A DNA stretch of 35,395 bases from positions 1 to 35,395 of the IMG/VR virus record IMGVR_UViG_3300003873_000055; one strand, 5' to 3'. Below are positions 1 through 6,933 of this stretch, in pieces (positions within the stretch are counted from its first letter, which is position 1; every line of letters begins with the position of its first letter). Position numbers and translations under genes: made by a program. The notes beneath the pieces were generated by a model. The model saw nothing but the letters and a program-made list of their open reading frames with translations. It did no database searches and was not told the origin of the DNA. The stretch is from a virus.

Positions 1-41
1 CCACTATATTTAGTCAAGTTAACAGATGGAAGGAAAACTAA
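1..41 (+). CDS. C-terminal end of an upstream gene (partial)
   Basis: An open frame enters from the left edge and stops at TAA 39-41, giving a C-terminus ending RWKEN. The stop overlaps the next start as TAATG, the same junction used between the following genes, and the next gene also ends in KEN. Only 12 codons are visible, so nothing can be said about function. Confidence 0.35.
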   Translation, partial: TIFSQVNRWKEN

Positions 42-241
42 TGAGACAACTATTTTTAACTATAGGAGTACTCTTAGGGGTACTAGCAAATGTAACCAGT
101 ATCGGCTATGGCCTATACTTATGGGGCGGAGAAGGTGTAGCGTTCGGCTTAGCCTTATGGACAGCTTTCAAACTATGGATAAGCATTGTACTAACTGCTT
201 TACTAGCCATCATTTTTGGCTTATTTTTTAAGGAAAACTAA
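41..241 (+). CDS. Small membrane protein (66 aa)
   Basis: The protein is strongly hydrophobic, with two likely membrane segments at about residues 3-26 and 44-63 and a short charged tail (KEN). I start it at ATG 41 and not the in-frame ATG at 26, because AGGAAA lies directly upstream of 41 and the base at 41 is shared with the previous stop (TAATG). It begins MRQLFL while the next gene begins MKQLFL, and the DNA around the two starts is nearly the same, suggesting a partial tandem duplication. No family is recognised. Its place in the early region would suit an envelope-acting protein such as an exclusion factor, but nothing in the sequence proves that. Confidence 0.65.
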   Translation: MRQLFLTIGVLLGVLANVTSIGYGLYLWGGEGVAFGLALWTAFKLWISIVLTALLAIIFGLFFKEN

Positions 242-402
242 TGAAACAATTATTCCTGCTATTTCTCATGGTATCTATATACAGCTTTGCAGCTTTAGCT
301 GGCTACCTAGTAGAACAAGGTAACTATACACTAGCAGCCGTTAACACAGTAACCGTAGTGCTACAAACTTATTTACTACTAAACACAGTAAAGGACACGT
401 AA
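241..402 (+). CDS. Small membrane protein (53 aa)
   Basis: The frame is open from ATG 241, which overlaps the previous stop, to TAA 400-402, which overlaps the next start. It begins MKQLFL, has a hydrophobic N-terminal half that could be a signal anchor (about residues 3-24) and a second weaker hydrophobic stretch at about 31-49. The upstream ribosome site AAGGAAAACTAATG is nearly the same as that of the preceding gene. No family is recognised. Confidence 0.6.
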   Translation: MKQLFLLFLMVSIYSFAALAGYLVEQGNYTLAAVNTVTVVLQTYLLLNTVKDT

Positions 403-623
403 TGACTAATGAAGAATACGAACTACTAAACAACTACCCACGCTTAATGGAAGCCAAACGTACACTACTGTCACTTAGCCACTTGCTAACAGACGAGGAC
501 CTAAGCGACACAGTAAACACCCTAATTACCTTCCAGAACAGCCACATAGTAGCTAACTCGTTCAAGGACGATCAAGTAGCCTACGCATTGGCAGACGAAC
601 TGGAAGCAGCACTAATCAGATAA
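402..623 (+). CDS. Small acidic protein of unknown function
   Basis: This 73-residue soluble protein is predicted to be largely helical and acidic, with repeated Asp/Glu and Leu. ATG 402 overlaps the preceding stop as TAATG, and the preceding AAAGGACACG supplies the ribosome site. It closes the first small operon: the next 225 bases hold no gene but fold into hairpins. I do not recognise a family and see no cysteine or catalytic motif. Confidence 0.6.
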   Translation: MTNEEYELLNNYPRLMEAKRTLLSLSHLLTDEDLSDTVNTLITFQNSHIVANSFKDDQVAYALADELEAALIR

Positions 624-712
624 CCTCATAGGTGGCGAAATGTAAGCTGTAAACAACCGTATCGGACCTACATTTGTAACCTTGTGTAGAGTAACCGGGG
701 CACCTATCTGAT
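615..712 (+). other. Structured non-coding region with nested stems
   Basis: ATAGGTG (628-634) pairs with CACCTAT (701-707), enclosing an 80-nt unit. The outer stem extends by ATCAG (615-619) with CTGAT (708-712) across an 8-nt bulge. Inside it AAATGTA (638-644) pairs with TACATTT (669-675). A T-rich run follows. The size is tRNA-like, but no T-arm or anticodon arm is present. It may be an untranslated structured RNA or a processing site. The rest of the gap (713-848) holds a weak CTCC/GGAG stem and the hairpin at 803-824. Confidence 0.45.
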
Positions 713-802
713 TATTTTTCCTACAATTCTCCTCATTAAAACCATCGGAGTTCGTTCAGGACGTTGGGCAAAGGCGTATGCACTAGCTAACACCCGTAAC
801 AC

Positions 803-824
803 GCAGTAGTTTTTGGTCTACTGC
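803..824 (+). other. Perfect 7-bp hairpin before the 849 gene
   Basis: GCAGTAG (803-809) and CTACTGC (818-824) form a perfect 7-bp stem around an 8-nt T-rich loop. The hairpin ends about 12 bases before the AAAGGA ribosome site of the TTG-start gene at 849. It could mark an RNA processing site or stabilise the transcript; it has no trailing T-run, so it is not a typical terminator. Confidence 0.45.
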
Positions 825-848
825 ACCACACTAATTAAAGGACACAAA

Positions 849-1013
849 TTGATAACTGTAACACTGACTATAGAAGAACTAGAATTAATCGTAGAATCCC
901 TAAACGGTAACGTATACGCTTGTAACGGGTTAGCCCCAAAAAGCTTATTAGCGCTAGAAACAAAGTTTGAGTGTTTGCTATCGGAAAAGGAGACTAATGG
1001 ACTGGATATATAA
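849..1013 (+). CDS. Small protein of unknown function, TTG start
   Basis: This 54-residue protein starts at TTG 849 (MITVTLTIEELE...). That start is chosen because AAAGGA (837-842) lies at good distance; an upstream TTG at 813 would run through the 803-824 hairpin and lacks a ribosome site. The C-terminus overlaps the start of the SegE-like nuclease gene at 997. No family is recognised. The rare start codon and the hairpin just upstream suggest low or controlled translation. Confidence 0.55.
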   Translation: MITVTLTIEELELIVESLNGNVYACNGLAPKSLLALETKFECLLSEKETNGLDI

Positions 1014-1443
1014 AGACAAACCAATCACATCAATAGACCAATTACCACCCAACGCTTATGGTTTCACATACCTGCTAACATATAGCACAGGGAAGGCCTA
1101 TATAGGGCAGAAGCAGCTACACTCATACCAAACACTACCTGCACTAAAGAACGGCTCTCAACGGCCTAACTCTGAACGTATAGGTCGCAACAAAAACGGT
1201 AAGCGTGTATACTTCGACAAGGTATTCAAGGAGTCCAACTGGAAAACATACACATCCAGCTCTAAGGACATACCTACTGAAGCAACAATCACAGAGAAAC
1301 ACATCTTAGCCATAGCTTACGACAAACGACATTTAACCTACCTCGAAGCTAAACACCTATTCTGTTACGAAGTACTCGAGTCATCTGACTACTACAACCG
1401 TAATATACTAGGCTCATTTTACAAACCAAAGGAACTATACTAA
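997..1443 (+). CDS. SegE-like GIY-YIG homing-type endonuclease
   Basis: A 148-residue protein. An N-terminal GIY-YIG-type core is visible: YGFTYLL (21-27) and AYIGQK (34-39), then the phage-type NWKTYTSSSK block (81-90) and a likely catalytic Glu in YLEAKH (Glu117). This matches phage Seg-type GIY-YIG nucleases, which cut DNA and spread their own gene. The start is ATG 997, preceded by AAAAGGAG; an in-frame upstream codon at 967 has no such site. The gene overlaps its neighbours at both ends, so it is embedded in the operon. Its exact target site is unknown. Confidence 0.75.
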   Translation: MDWIYKDKPITSIDQLPPNAYGFTYLLTYSTGKAYIGQKQLHSYQTLPALKNGSQRPNSERIGRNKNGKRVYFDKVFKESNWKTYTSSSKDIPTEATITEKHILAIAYDKRHLTYLEAKHLFCYEVLESSDYYNRNILGSFYKPKELY

Positions 1444-1862
1444 TGAACGAATTAACTATCACCCTAACTGGCTCCAGAGCGCAAGCATACCTGGACTCAC
1501 TAACTACACAACCAATACTTACTACAGAGGACGTCGCTAAAGCTGAAGCACTAGACGCTAACTACGGTCAATCAATAGCACTCACACCAGAAGACGACAC
1601 TAGCGAGGAACTTACTGACACTACACCGGAAGTCATTCAGCCTAACCCGGCTACATTTCCAGCATCTACTGACAGACCTCAAGCTAAGCCTGGCTCAAAC
1701 TGGTCAGACAAGGAACTAGCTGCTATATCTTCTGCACTAGACTCTAACTACACACTAGCCTTCTTAGGCATGCACCTAAAAGGACGCAGTGAAGCATCCA
1801 TCCGTTCTATGTTACTCAACTACGGTATAGGTGTAAAGAAAAACAAACTATACAAACGCTAA
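1443..1862 (+). CDS. Protein with C-terminal Myb/SANT-like helix-turn-helix
   Basis: The 139-residue protein has a low-complexity acidic and Pro/Thr-rich middle (about 45-80) and a compact basic C-terminal domain (about 85-139) that starts NWSDKELAAI and continues with a pattern of helices typical of SANT/Myb-like phage DNA-binding domains. ATG 1443 shares its A with the TAA of the nuclease gene. A DNA-binding or regulatory role is inferred from the C-terminal pattern; the rest is unrecognised. Confidence 0.55.
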   Translation: MNELTITLTGSRAQAYLDSLTTQPILTTEDVAKAEALDANYGQSIALTPEDDTSEELTDTTPEVIQPNPATFPASTDRPQAKPGSNWSDKELAAISSALDSNYTLAFLGMHLKGRSEASIRSMLLNYGIGVKKNKLYKR

Positions 1863-1871
1863 AGGACACCT

Positions 1872-2444
1872 ATGCAAGCATGCCGATCTGACTACAGCTA
1901 CACAACACTAGTGTCTAATTACATCGAGTACAACACTAGTGGCAATACTGAACCCTTACACCAAAGGTACACGTCTACGGCAAACGGACGTCTTAGTTTC
2001 GAGGGCCCTTACCTATCTAGCTATAGTACTCGTGTAGCTAAGGTTATTCACACTAAGCGTAACACGTACCTCCTAGTTAACACAGCGAGCTACACCAATA
2101 CTACTGCAGGGCACCTAAGCACGCTAAGTAATTGTACATCTGCAAGCATAGTACGCTTATCTACTGTGAGCCTAACAGCCACCTTCAAAGAGGTAGTGGA
2201 CGAACACCTTACTCACATATCCTCAGCTTACCTACGTTGCAGGAAAGCACGTAACGGCGATATTATACAAGCAGGCATCAACAGCCATGTATCCGTTATT
2301 CGTTCCGTACTGCCTGAACTACACCACCAAACACGTGCAGCAATCGAACGTAAACTAACTATTCTTCCTGTTGTACCAGACAAGCTAAACAAGTTCACAC
2401 GCCCTGCACTGTTATTCGTACTCAAAGAAAGGAATCTCATATGA
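1872..2444 (+). CDS. Phage protein of unknown function (possibly DUF8033-like)
   Basis: The 190-residue protein has a central block NGRLSFEGPYLSSYSTRVAK followed by LLVNTASYTNTT. This resembles a widespread phage family in which a short 'YGT-IA' strand is followed by a 'YS-TT-KH' motif; I recall it as DUF8033 but cannot confirm that here. The C-terminal half is helical and basic. It starts at ATG 1872 after AAAGGACACC, and its end overlaps the next ATG as ATGA. Function is unknown. Confidence 0.5.
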   Translation: MQACRSDYSYTTLVSNYIEYNTSGNTEPLHQRYTSTANGRLSFEGPYLSSYSTRVAKVIHTKRNTYLLVNTASYTNTTAGHLSTLSNCTSASIVRLSTVSLTATFKEVVDEHLTHISSAYLRCRKARNGDIIQAGINSHVSVIRSVLPELHHQTRAAIERKLTILPVVPDKLNKFTRPALLFVLKERNLI

Positions 2445-2911
2445 ACCCGTACGAACTAACCGACGAGGAAGCAACTGAAATATACGAACATTGGTTCACA
2501 ACCAAAGAGCAATTCGCTAATGCAGCAAACCCTGACAACCCCATACACTTGGAGTACGCAACAGGTATACTAGACAGCGAAGTGTCTATGCGTTACACTC
2601 TTATCCTGTACAGGAACGAATCTTTTATGTCTTTTTCTATGGCTTTCGACCATTTAGACGATTACCGTTTATTCGATGACGAAACAGCACGTACTGAGCT
2701 ATTCTATGAACTTATACACGATAGTGTGGACAACGTACTAGAGGAAGGCCTAACAGACGGTGCAAATGGTTGGTTATCGTACTACGTAGACACCGATGCA
2801 ATCGAAGAGGACCGAGCTACTAACTCATCTTACGCAGAGATATTATCCTCATACGACGAGGAAATCGAGTATGTTCTTAACGGAGAAACCTACTACTTGT
2901 ACAAATACTAG
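2441..2911 (+). CDS. Acidic protein of unknown function (156 aa)
   Basis: A very acidic protein rich in Asp, Glu and Tyr with no visible catalytic motif or membrane segment. It is translationally coupled to the previous gene through an ATGA overlap at 2441. It stops with TAG and is the last rightward gene before the leftward nuclease gene. The acidity would fit a protein-binding or DNA-mimic role, but that is only a possibility from composition. No family is recognised. Confidence 0.55.
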   Translation: MNPYELTDEEATEIYEHWFTTKEQFANAANPDNPIHLEYATGILDSEVSMRYTLILYRNESFMSFSMAFDHLDDYRLFDDETARTELFYELIHDSVDNVLEEGLTDGANGWLSYYVDTDAIEEDRATNSSYAEILSSYDEEIEYVLNGETYYLYKY

Positions 2912-2982
2912 TGTTCCCCGGCTTTTAAACTATGGGTACTAATGCCTCACACTACAGAAAGCCTCTCCACCTTGCCGAGGTA

Positions 2983-3579
2983 CTACGCCTCTAAAATGAA
3001 GTTATCCAACCACTCATCGTAGTAGAACAGCTCAGAGTATCCGTCTATCTCGCCTTCGGTAGTGTAGTATCTATCTAAGTTTCTAAGTACAGCATGGATA
3101 CTTTGTTCAGTATCTATCATAGTTTCTTTAGCATCTTTTGAGACTAGGTACTTTTTAAAGTGCACATCGTAACTGCTGCTGCTCCAAGCCTTATTTAGGC
3201 TTTTTACCCTGCTATCCGGGTCTCTAGACACTCCTATTTTTACTATGCCCGTAAACTCGTTGGTACTAGTGTCGTACACTTTTAGCATATAAAGGTACTG
3301 AGGAGCAGCCTTATCGCTATACTCATAGGATATAATTTTACGATTCACAGACTTACCTCTTGAGTTGATAGCCTGTTCTACTGTTACTACCCTTTTAATG
3401 GGGAGTTTGCAACTAAGGTTTAAGGGTATAGCTACTTTATCTAGGTCTTTAAAGGTGTAGCTGATTTTAGGTTCGACATCCAACTCAAGCTCTAAGGCTT
3501 TTTCCTTAATACCTTTTATATTACTTTTAGGTATCTTATTGCTCTTACAGTACGAGTTTATACTAACATATTCTGACAT
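2983..3579 (-). CDS. GIY-YIG nuclease (T5orf172/MUG113-like), antisense to early operon
   Basis: A 198-residue protein on the minus strand. The C-terminal half carries YLYMLKVY (95-102), VKIGVSRDPDSR (113-124, likely catalytic Arg124) and a downstream Glu (about 158), the pattern of the T5orf172/MUG113 branch of GIY-YIG nucleases. Residues 1-60 are basic and may bind DNA. It is the only leftward gene among the early genes and lies convergent to the 2441 gene, so it looks like an independent mobile gene. No clear ribosome site precedes ATG 3579; a TATACT -10-like box lies about 20 bases upstream on the same strand. Confidence 0.7.
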   Translation of the reverse strand: MSEYVSINSYCKSNKIPKSNIKGIKEKALELELDVEPKISYTFKDLDKVAIPLNLSCKLPIKRVVTVEQAINSRGKSVNRKIISYEYSDKAAPQYLYMLKVYDTSTNEFTGIVKIGVSRDPDSRVKSLNKAWSSSSYDVHFKKYLVSKDAKETMIDTEQSIHAVLRNLDRYYTTEGEIDGYSELFYYDEWLDNFILEA

Positions 3580-3637
3580 TACGTTCGGTTTATTGGAGTA
3601 TACAGTTTAAACTTGATTAAGTAGATGAAGGAAAACG

Positions 3638-3727
3638 TACCAAGGTTTCATTATCACACTTACATTAAAAAGTATCTAACCAAGCTTTCGTATGAAAGCT
3701 AAGGTTGTAATAATGAGGCCCTTGGTA
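3638..3727 (+). other. Nested stem structure in the control region
   Basis: Four paired segments nest: TACCAAGG (3638-3645) with CCTTGGTA (3720-3727); TCATTAT (3648-3654) with ATAATGA (3710-3716); AACC (3678-3681) with GGTT (3703-3706); and AGCTTTC (3683-3689) with GAAAGCT (3694-3700) around a GTAT loop. A short ACTT/AAGT arm may make it a three-way junction. In total about 26 bp pair in 90 nt. It could be a structured RNA, a replication-origin element or a regulator-binding cruciform. Confidence 0.5.
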
Positions 3728-3910
3728 AGCCTGGTTACATACTTTATAGTCGTAATTATAGCTAATCCGGTGAGAATAGTCAATAGAGGCCAGGCACATA
3801 AGCAAATGTATTCAGTAGCACTTTGTGTTACGTCAGCCTAGCGCAGCTTTTAGTTATTTCTTTATCACACTATATAGGTAAACATTTAGCTAAACGCTGG
3901 AAGGTTGTAA
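3651..3910 (+). repeat. Two pairs of 10-base direct repeats
   Basis: TTATCACACT occurs at 3651-3660 and 3862-3871, and AAGGTTGTAA at 3701-3710 and 3901-3910. The order is the same and the offsets are 211 and 200 bases, so the two segments look like decayed copies of one element. They flank or overlap predicted stems. Confidence 0.6.
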
Positions 3911-3953
3911 ATAAGGGGCTTAAGGGTAGTTTTATATGTCCTAGGGTATACTG

Positions 3954-3982
3954 TTGACTGTCCTCTGATACAGGACAATACA
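3954..3982 (+). promoter_or_regulatory. Promoter with operator-like dyad before the RepL-like gene
   Basis: TTGACT (3954-3959) is followed after 17 bases by a weak -10 (AATACA, 3977-3982). The spacer is filled by the inverted repeat TGTCCT (3959-3964) and AGGACA (3972-3977) with a 7-base gap. A dyad between -35 and -10 is a classic place for a repressor to bind, and the downstream gene encodes a winged-helix protein that might autoregulate. The -10 is poor, so activity may need help. Confidence 0.5.
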
Positions 3983-3998
3983 ACTACAAAGGATAACT

Positions 3999-4469
3999 GT
4001 GAAAGAGTTTACCAATACAACCACAGTCGAAGTAGACATAATCAATCCTAGTACAGGAGAGATGTTTACTGCAACGGGGTCTAATACCGAATCGTCGAAG
4101 TATTATAGCATAAAAAATATAACATCAAGGATAAACGCAATGGACTTATTTAACGTAATGGAACAGGTGTGCAAGTCTAGTAAGGACATCACCATAACTA
4201 ATCAACTCACTGAAATGGTATCTAAGGAAAACGAAATCCGTATCGATAATATATCACAGTTAGCTGCAAAATTTGGTATTGCCCGGTCTAAGCTGAACAG
4301 TATACTAAAGAACTATGTTGATGCAGGCTTTATGCACAAGTTGGACAGAGGTGTATACATGGTAAATCCCACCATCTTTGTAGGTAGACGGGTACGCTCA
4401 AACCTGCTAAGAGAAGCAGCACAGCTTAAGTGGGATCAGCTAATCAAAGGAAACTCCAGTGCAACCTAA
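3999..4469 (+). CDS. RepL-like winged-helix protein
   Basis: This 156-residue protein has a C-terminal winged-helix domain (about 80-124: ISQLAAKFGIARSKLNSIL, then GVYMVNP) followed by NPTIFVGRRVR (123-133), the pattern of the RepL family of plasmid replication proteins, also found in phages. RepL proteins act in replication initiation or its control. The N-terminal 60 residues are unrecognised. I use GTG 3999 because AAAGGA precedes it and no ATG fits. It stands alone downstream of a structured control region and a dyad-bearing promoter, so it may be both an initiator and its own repressor. Which DNA it binds cannot be told from sequence. Confidence 0.6.
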   Translation: MKEFTNTTTVEVDIINPSTGEMFTATGSNTESSKYYSIKNITSRINAMDLFNVMEQVCKSSKDITITNQLTEMVSKENEIRIDNISQLAAKFGIARSKLNSILKNYVDAGFMHKLDRGVYMVNPTIFVGRRVRSNLLREAAQLKWDQLIKGNSSAT

Positions 4470-4638
4470 GTACGTACTATCTTACAAAGCTTACAGTACT
4501 GAATTGTTCTATTGTGTAGGCAAGTTTAATTTCACGGCAAACCTACCAAGTGCAGCTAAGCTCAACATATTCGAAGCTAAGACAATCATGCACAACAACC
4601 CAGATAGGGATTACAAACTAATCGAACTAAAGGAGTAA
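4459..4638 (+). CDS. Small protein of unknown function, GTG start
   Basis: The 59-residue frame starts at GTG 4459 inside the end of the RepL-like gene, preceded by AAAGGA, and ends at TAA 4638 just before the next ATG. The sequence contains FNFTANLPSAAKLNIFEAK, a soluble alpha/beta pattern without cysteine or catalytic signature. Tight overlap with neighbours and phage-like codon choice support it as real. No family is recognised. Confidence 0.5.
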   Translation: MQPKYVLSYKAYSTELFYCVGKFNFTANLPSAAKLNIFEAKTIMHNNPDRDYKLIELKE

Positions 4639-4640
4639 CA

Positions 4641-4775
4641 ATGAGTATCCTACTAAAAGATGGAATAGCTAAACGTATGAACGGTAGGTATGTAGCCCTA
4701 TACAAGTTATATACCATTAAGGTAGACTATAAAGCAATACACTGGAAACAGTTACAAATAACCTGGGGGAACTAA
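4641..4775 (+). CDS. Small basic protein of unknown function (44 aa)
   Basis: ATG 4641 follows AAAGGAGTAACA, a strong ribosome site placed at the end of the previous gene. The protein is short and basic (MSILLKDGIAKRMNGRY...). Its TAA overlaps the ATG of the HNH gene as TAATG. No family is recognised. Confidence 0.5.
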   Translation: MSILLKDGIAKRMNGRYVALYKLYTIKVDYKAIHWKQLQITWGN

Positions 4776-5056
4776 TGAAATTACCAATTAATTATAAAGA
4801 AGCTCATTGGACAGTACGCAAACAAGCACGTGAACAGTACGTATTAGAGCAAAATGGGCTATGTGCGCATTGTGGTACCAAATTAACTGAAAAACCGTCT
4901 AAAAAAGTACAAACATTATCAGTTAATAAAAACCTATTTCCTGCTAGTATGTTTGATTACCCTGTTCATTTACATCATAACCACAATACCCACATGACCA
5001 TAGGAGCTGTACATGCTAAATGTAATGCTGTTTTATGGCAATATTATAAGGAGTAA
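4775..5056 (+). CDS. HNH endonuclease (homing-type)
   Basis: A 93-residue protein with the compact phage HNH layout: CAHC (Cys30, Cys33), then HLHHNH (65-70) and TIGAVHAKCNAVL (75-87; His80 and Cys83). The histidines and asparagine form the metal-dependent nicking site and the cysteines probably bind zinc. Its DNA is visibly more A/T-rich (many AAT, TTT, CAT) than the exonuclease gene after it. It sits directly upstream of the replication exonuclease, a common place for homing genes. It has no separate DNA-binding domain, typical of these small members. Confidence 0.8.
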   Translation: MKLPINYKEAHWTVRKQAREQYVLEQNGLCAHCGTKLTEKPSKKVQTLSVNKNLFPASMFDYPVHLHHNHNTHMTIGAVHAKCNAVLWQYYKE

Positions 5057-5058
5057 CA

Positions 5059-5742
5059 ATGGGCATCATCCAAGTCAACTACGAAGTAGCAGCAACTAGC
5101 TTCAACATCACCAAAGTACTAGCTAAGCTAACCGACGTACCTCTTATGTCATTTGACACGGAAGTACAGTCATTATACACTAAAGAAGAACGCTCTAAAG
5201 CTGCAAAACTAGTAGAGCAGTGGAAGAAAGATAAGGTAGCTGAAGCTGAGTATTCACGTACAGAGCAAAAGCTTATTCGACAAGTAGCTAAGTCCTCTGG
5301 GCTGTCATACCCAGCTTTAACTAAAGTAACACATTTCATATTCGGAGTATCAGAAGACTTTAGCTACATCATAATCAGTTACAATCTAGAAACTGAACTA
5401 CGTGTGTGGAACTGGTTAGCAAAGTATCAAGGACATGTAGTAGTACATAATGCACTATTTGATTTCAAAATCATGCATCACAGGGTAAATCAACTACCAC
5501 AGTCATATGATGACACACAAATTATGGCACGTGTACAAACTAACGATGCTGATGAGTTCGAAGGCAAAGTAGGCCTCAAAGAGTTAATGGGTAGCTACTA
5601 TAACCCTAAGTGGACATTGTTAGACGAAGACGGTTACGATGTAGTTGACTACAAAAACGAAGCTTTCTTACGCTATTGTGCAATCGATGGCGCAGCTACG
5701 TTCAAGTTATATCAACTATTAACAGGAGCAGACGATGAGTAA
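5059..5742 (+). CDS. DNA polymerase 3'-5' proofreading exonuclease, separate gene
   Basis: The 227-residue protein is a DEDDy exonuclease. Exo I is SFDTE (Asp33, Glu35), Exo II is VVHNALFDFKIM (Asn131, Asp135) and Exo III is YCAID (Tyr206, Asp210). It corresponds to the N-terminal proofreading half of family A phage DNA polymerases, here ending at its own stop at 5742. The polymerase domain is a separate gene at 6875, so the two halves presumably associate. AGGAGTAACA precedes ATG 5059. The polymerase originally began at 5735, overlapping this gene by 8 bases, as shown by the remnant there. Confidence 0.85.
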   Translation: MGIIQVNYEVAATSFNITKVLAKLTDVPLMSFDTEVQSLYTKEERSKAAKLVEQWKKDKVAEAEYSRTEQKLIRQVAKSSGLSYPALTKVTHFIFGVSEDFSYIIISYNLETELRVWNWLAKYQGHVVVHNALFDFKIMHHRVNQLPQSYDDTQIMARVQTNDADEFEGKVGLKELMGSYYNPKWTLLDEDGYDVVDYKNEAFLRYCAIDGAATFKLYQLLTGADDE

Positions 5743-5809
5743 ACGACCATGGCAGCATTTACCGATAAAACCACCCAACCAAGATAAAGTATTTGACATT
5801 GTAACTTAA
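5735..5809 (+). pseudogene. Broken 5' end of the DNA polymerase gene
   Basis: Frame 5735-5809 encodes MSKRPWQHLPIKPPNQDKVF and a few more residues before TAA. It matches the start of the working polymerase at 6875 (KKRVWQYLPMPPPSKFD): K-R-x-W-Q-x-L-P-x-x-P-P and K-(V)-F-D are shared. AGGAG at 5724-5728 gives it a good ribosome site, and it overlaps the exonuclease gene. The match ends at TTTGAC (5792-5797), after which the endonuclease cassette begins. This is the original polymerase start, cut off by the insertion and left untranslatable beyond 24 codons. Confidence 0.8.
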
Positions 5810-5821
5810 TTGCAGTATACT
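5793..5821 (+). promoter_or_regulatory. Sigma70-type promoter of the first homing gene
   Basis: TTGACA (5793-5798), a 17-base spacer and TATACT (5816-5821) match the host housekeeping consensus almost perfectly. The first five bases of the -35 belong to the broken polymerase copy (TTTGAC also occurs in the working gene), so the insertion created the promoter at its junction. It would drive the endonuclease gene starting 27 bases further on. Confidence 0.7.
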
Positions 5822-5847
5822 AAACTATATATAAAAAGGTTTAATAC

Positions 5848-6933
5848 ATGGAAAAGTTACACAAATTGACAAAAAACTTAACAGGAAGTACATACAATAA
5901 ACTAACAGTACTAAAATTTGTAAAGTACAGAATAAAGCCAAACGGGAAACGAGAAAGTCGCTGGTTATGTCTATGCAAATGCGGAGTAGAAAAAGAAGTA
6001 TCTGGTAGTAATTTAACTACAGGAGCAGTAACATCATGTGGATGTTCTCGTAAAATACGAAGAAAGCAAAATAATGTTAGAAAATCCGGGGGAATAATAA
6101 TACAGTGTAAAATACATGGTATGGTTAAAAGAGATAGAAAACCGCAAAAAGGTACTTACAGTGACTGTCCGTTATGTAATAGTAGACATGCTAAATTAAA
6201 GCCTTTTAAGCATTTCGTGACTGAAGCTGAAAAAGTACAACCAGCACATTTTATGTATAATGAAAACTCATATAATAATAGTAATACAATAGTAGTACTG
6301 TGTAAAAAACACGGAGAATTTAAACAACTTAAAGATAAAATTTTATTAGGACAGGTAGGCTGCGATAAATGTAGACGACCTGTACATAATAAACTAACAT
6401 TTATACAAGCAGCTAAAAATATACACGGAAACAAGTATAGTTATACAACTATTGAAGATATTAGAATAACTAAAGCTACAGTAGTATCAATTATCTGTAG
6501 AATACACGGCAGCTTTAAACAACAAGTAGGAACACATTTAAAAGGTTCAGGATGTCAAAAATGTTCTAAAACAGGATTTGTATATGAATATCCAGGATAT
6601 TTGTATATATTAAAAATAATAACAGATAGTGAGATAGTGTATAAAGTAGGCATAACAAACCATTCAGTAGAAGAAAGATTTACACCTAAAGAACTGTTAA
6701 ATGTCAGTGTACTACATTATGAATACTTTAATGTAGGCAAAAATGCATATATAAAAGAACAAGAAATATTAAAAAGAATGAAACAATATAAATATTTTGG
6801 CGTACCTCTATTCAAAAAAGGTAATACAGAGCTATTAACAAAAAACCCATTGGCAGAATTAAAGGATTATATACATGAAAACAACACAAAAAAAGAGAGT
6901 ATGGCAATATTTACCAATGCCACCACCCAGTAA
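5848..6933 (+). CDS. Zinc-finger/GIY-YIG homing endonuclease inserted in the polymerase 5' end
   Basis: A 361-residue protein. Residues 11-66 form an N-terminal zinc-binding module (LTGSTYNKLTVL, CLCKCG, SCGC). Three further treble-clef/Zn-ribbon repeats follow at about 87-110, 152-175 and 217-239 (C-x-x-HG...C-x-x-C). A GIY-YIG nuclease core lies at 250-280 (GYLYILK, YKVGIT, Arg277). The repeats resemble those of DUF723-type homing proteins and would read the target DNA. The gene has its own promoter and ribosome site (AAAAGG). DNA is about 28% G+C in 6301-6360 (17 of 60), far below RNR-gene DNA. Its last 18 codons are polymerase 5' sequence read in another frame. Confidence 0.8.
   Translation: MEKLHKLTKNLTGSTYNKLTVLKFVKYRIKPNGKRESRWLCLCKCGVEKEVSGSNLTTGAVTSCGCSRKIRRKQNNVRKSGGIIIQCKIHGMVKRDRKPQKGTYSDCPLCNSRHAKLKPFKHFVTEAEKVQPAHFMYNENSYNNSNTIVVLCKKHGEFKQLKDKILLGQVGCDKCRRPVHNKLTFIQAAKNIHGNKYSYTTIEDIRITKATVVSIICRIHGSFKQQVGTHLKGSGCQKCSKTGFVYEYPGYLYILKIITDSEIVYKVGITNHSVEERFTPKELLNVSVLHYEYFNVGKNAYIKEQEILKRMKQYKYFGVPLFKKGNTELLTKNPLAELKDYIHENNTKKESMAIFTNATTQ

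Larger units (their letters stand above)
3580..3998. promoter_or_regulatory. 419-base non-coding control region before RepL-like gene
   Basis: I see no gene here on either strand. The region separates divergent genes and holds the 3638-3727 structure, a GCCTGG/CCAGGC pair (3729-3734, 3790-3795), two pairs of 10-base direct repeats (TTATCACACT at 3651 and 3862; AAGGTTGTAA at 3701 and 3901) and the promoter and dyad before the RepL-like gene. The repeats sit about 200 bases apart in the same order, suggesting a degenerate duplication. A regulatory or origin role is inferred. Confidence 0.5.

Noticed and set aside
628-707. tRNA gene
   Set aside because: The closing stem and length fit, but there is no T-arm, no anticodon arm and no conserved T-loop sequence.
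2912-2982. Terminator between the convergent 2441 and 2983 genes
   Set aside because: Only a weak CCTC/GAGG pairing can be drawn and there is no T-run on either strand.
5743-6874. Group I intron in the polymerase gene
   Set aside because: Only 38 bases lie between the remnant stop and the homing gene, and the first polymerase codons are present on both sides, which splicing would not need or produce.
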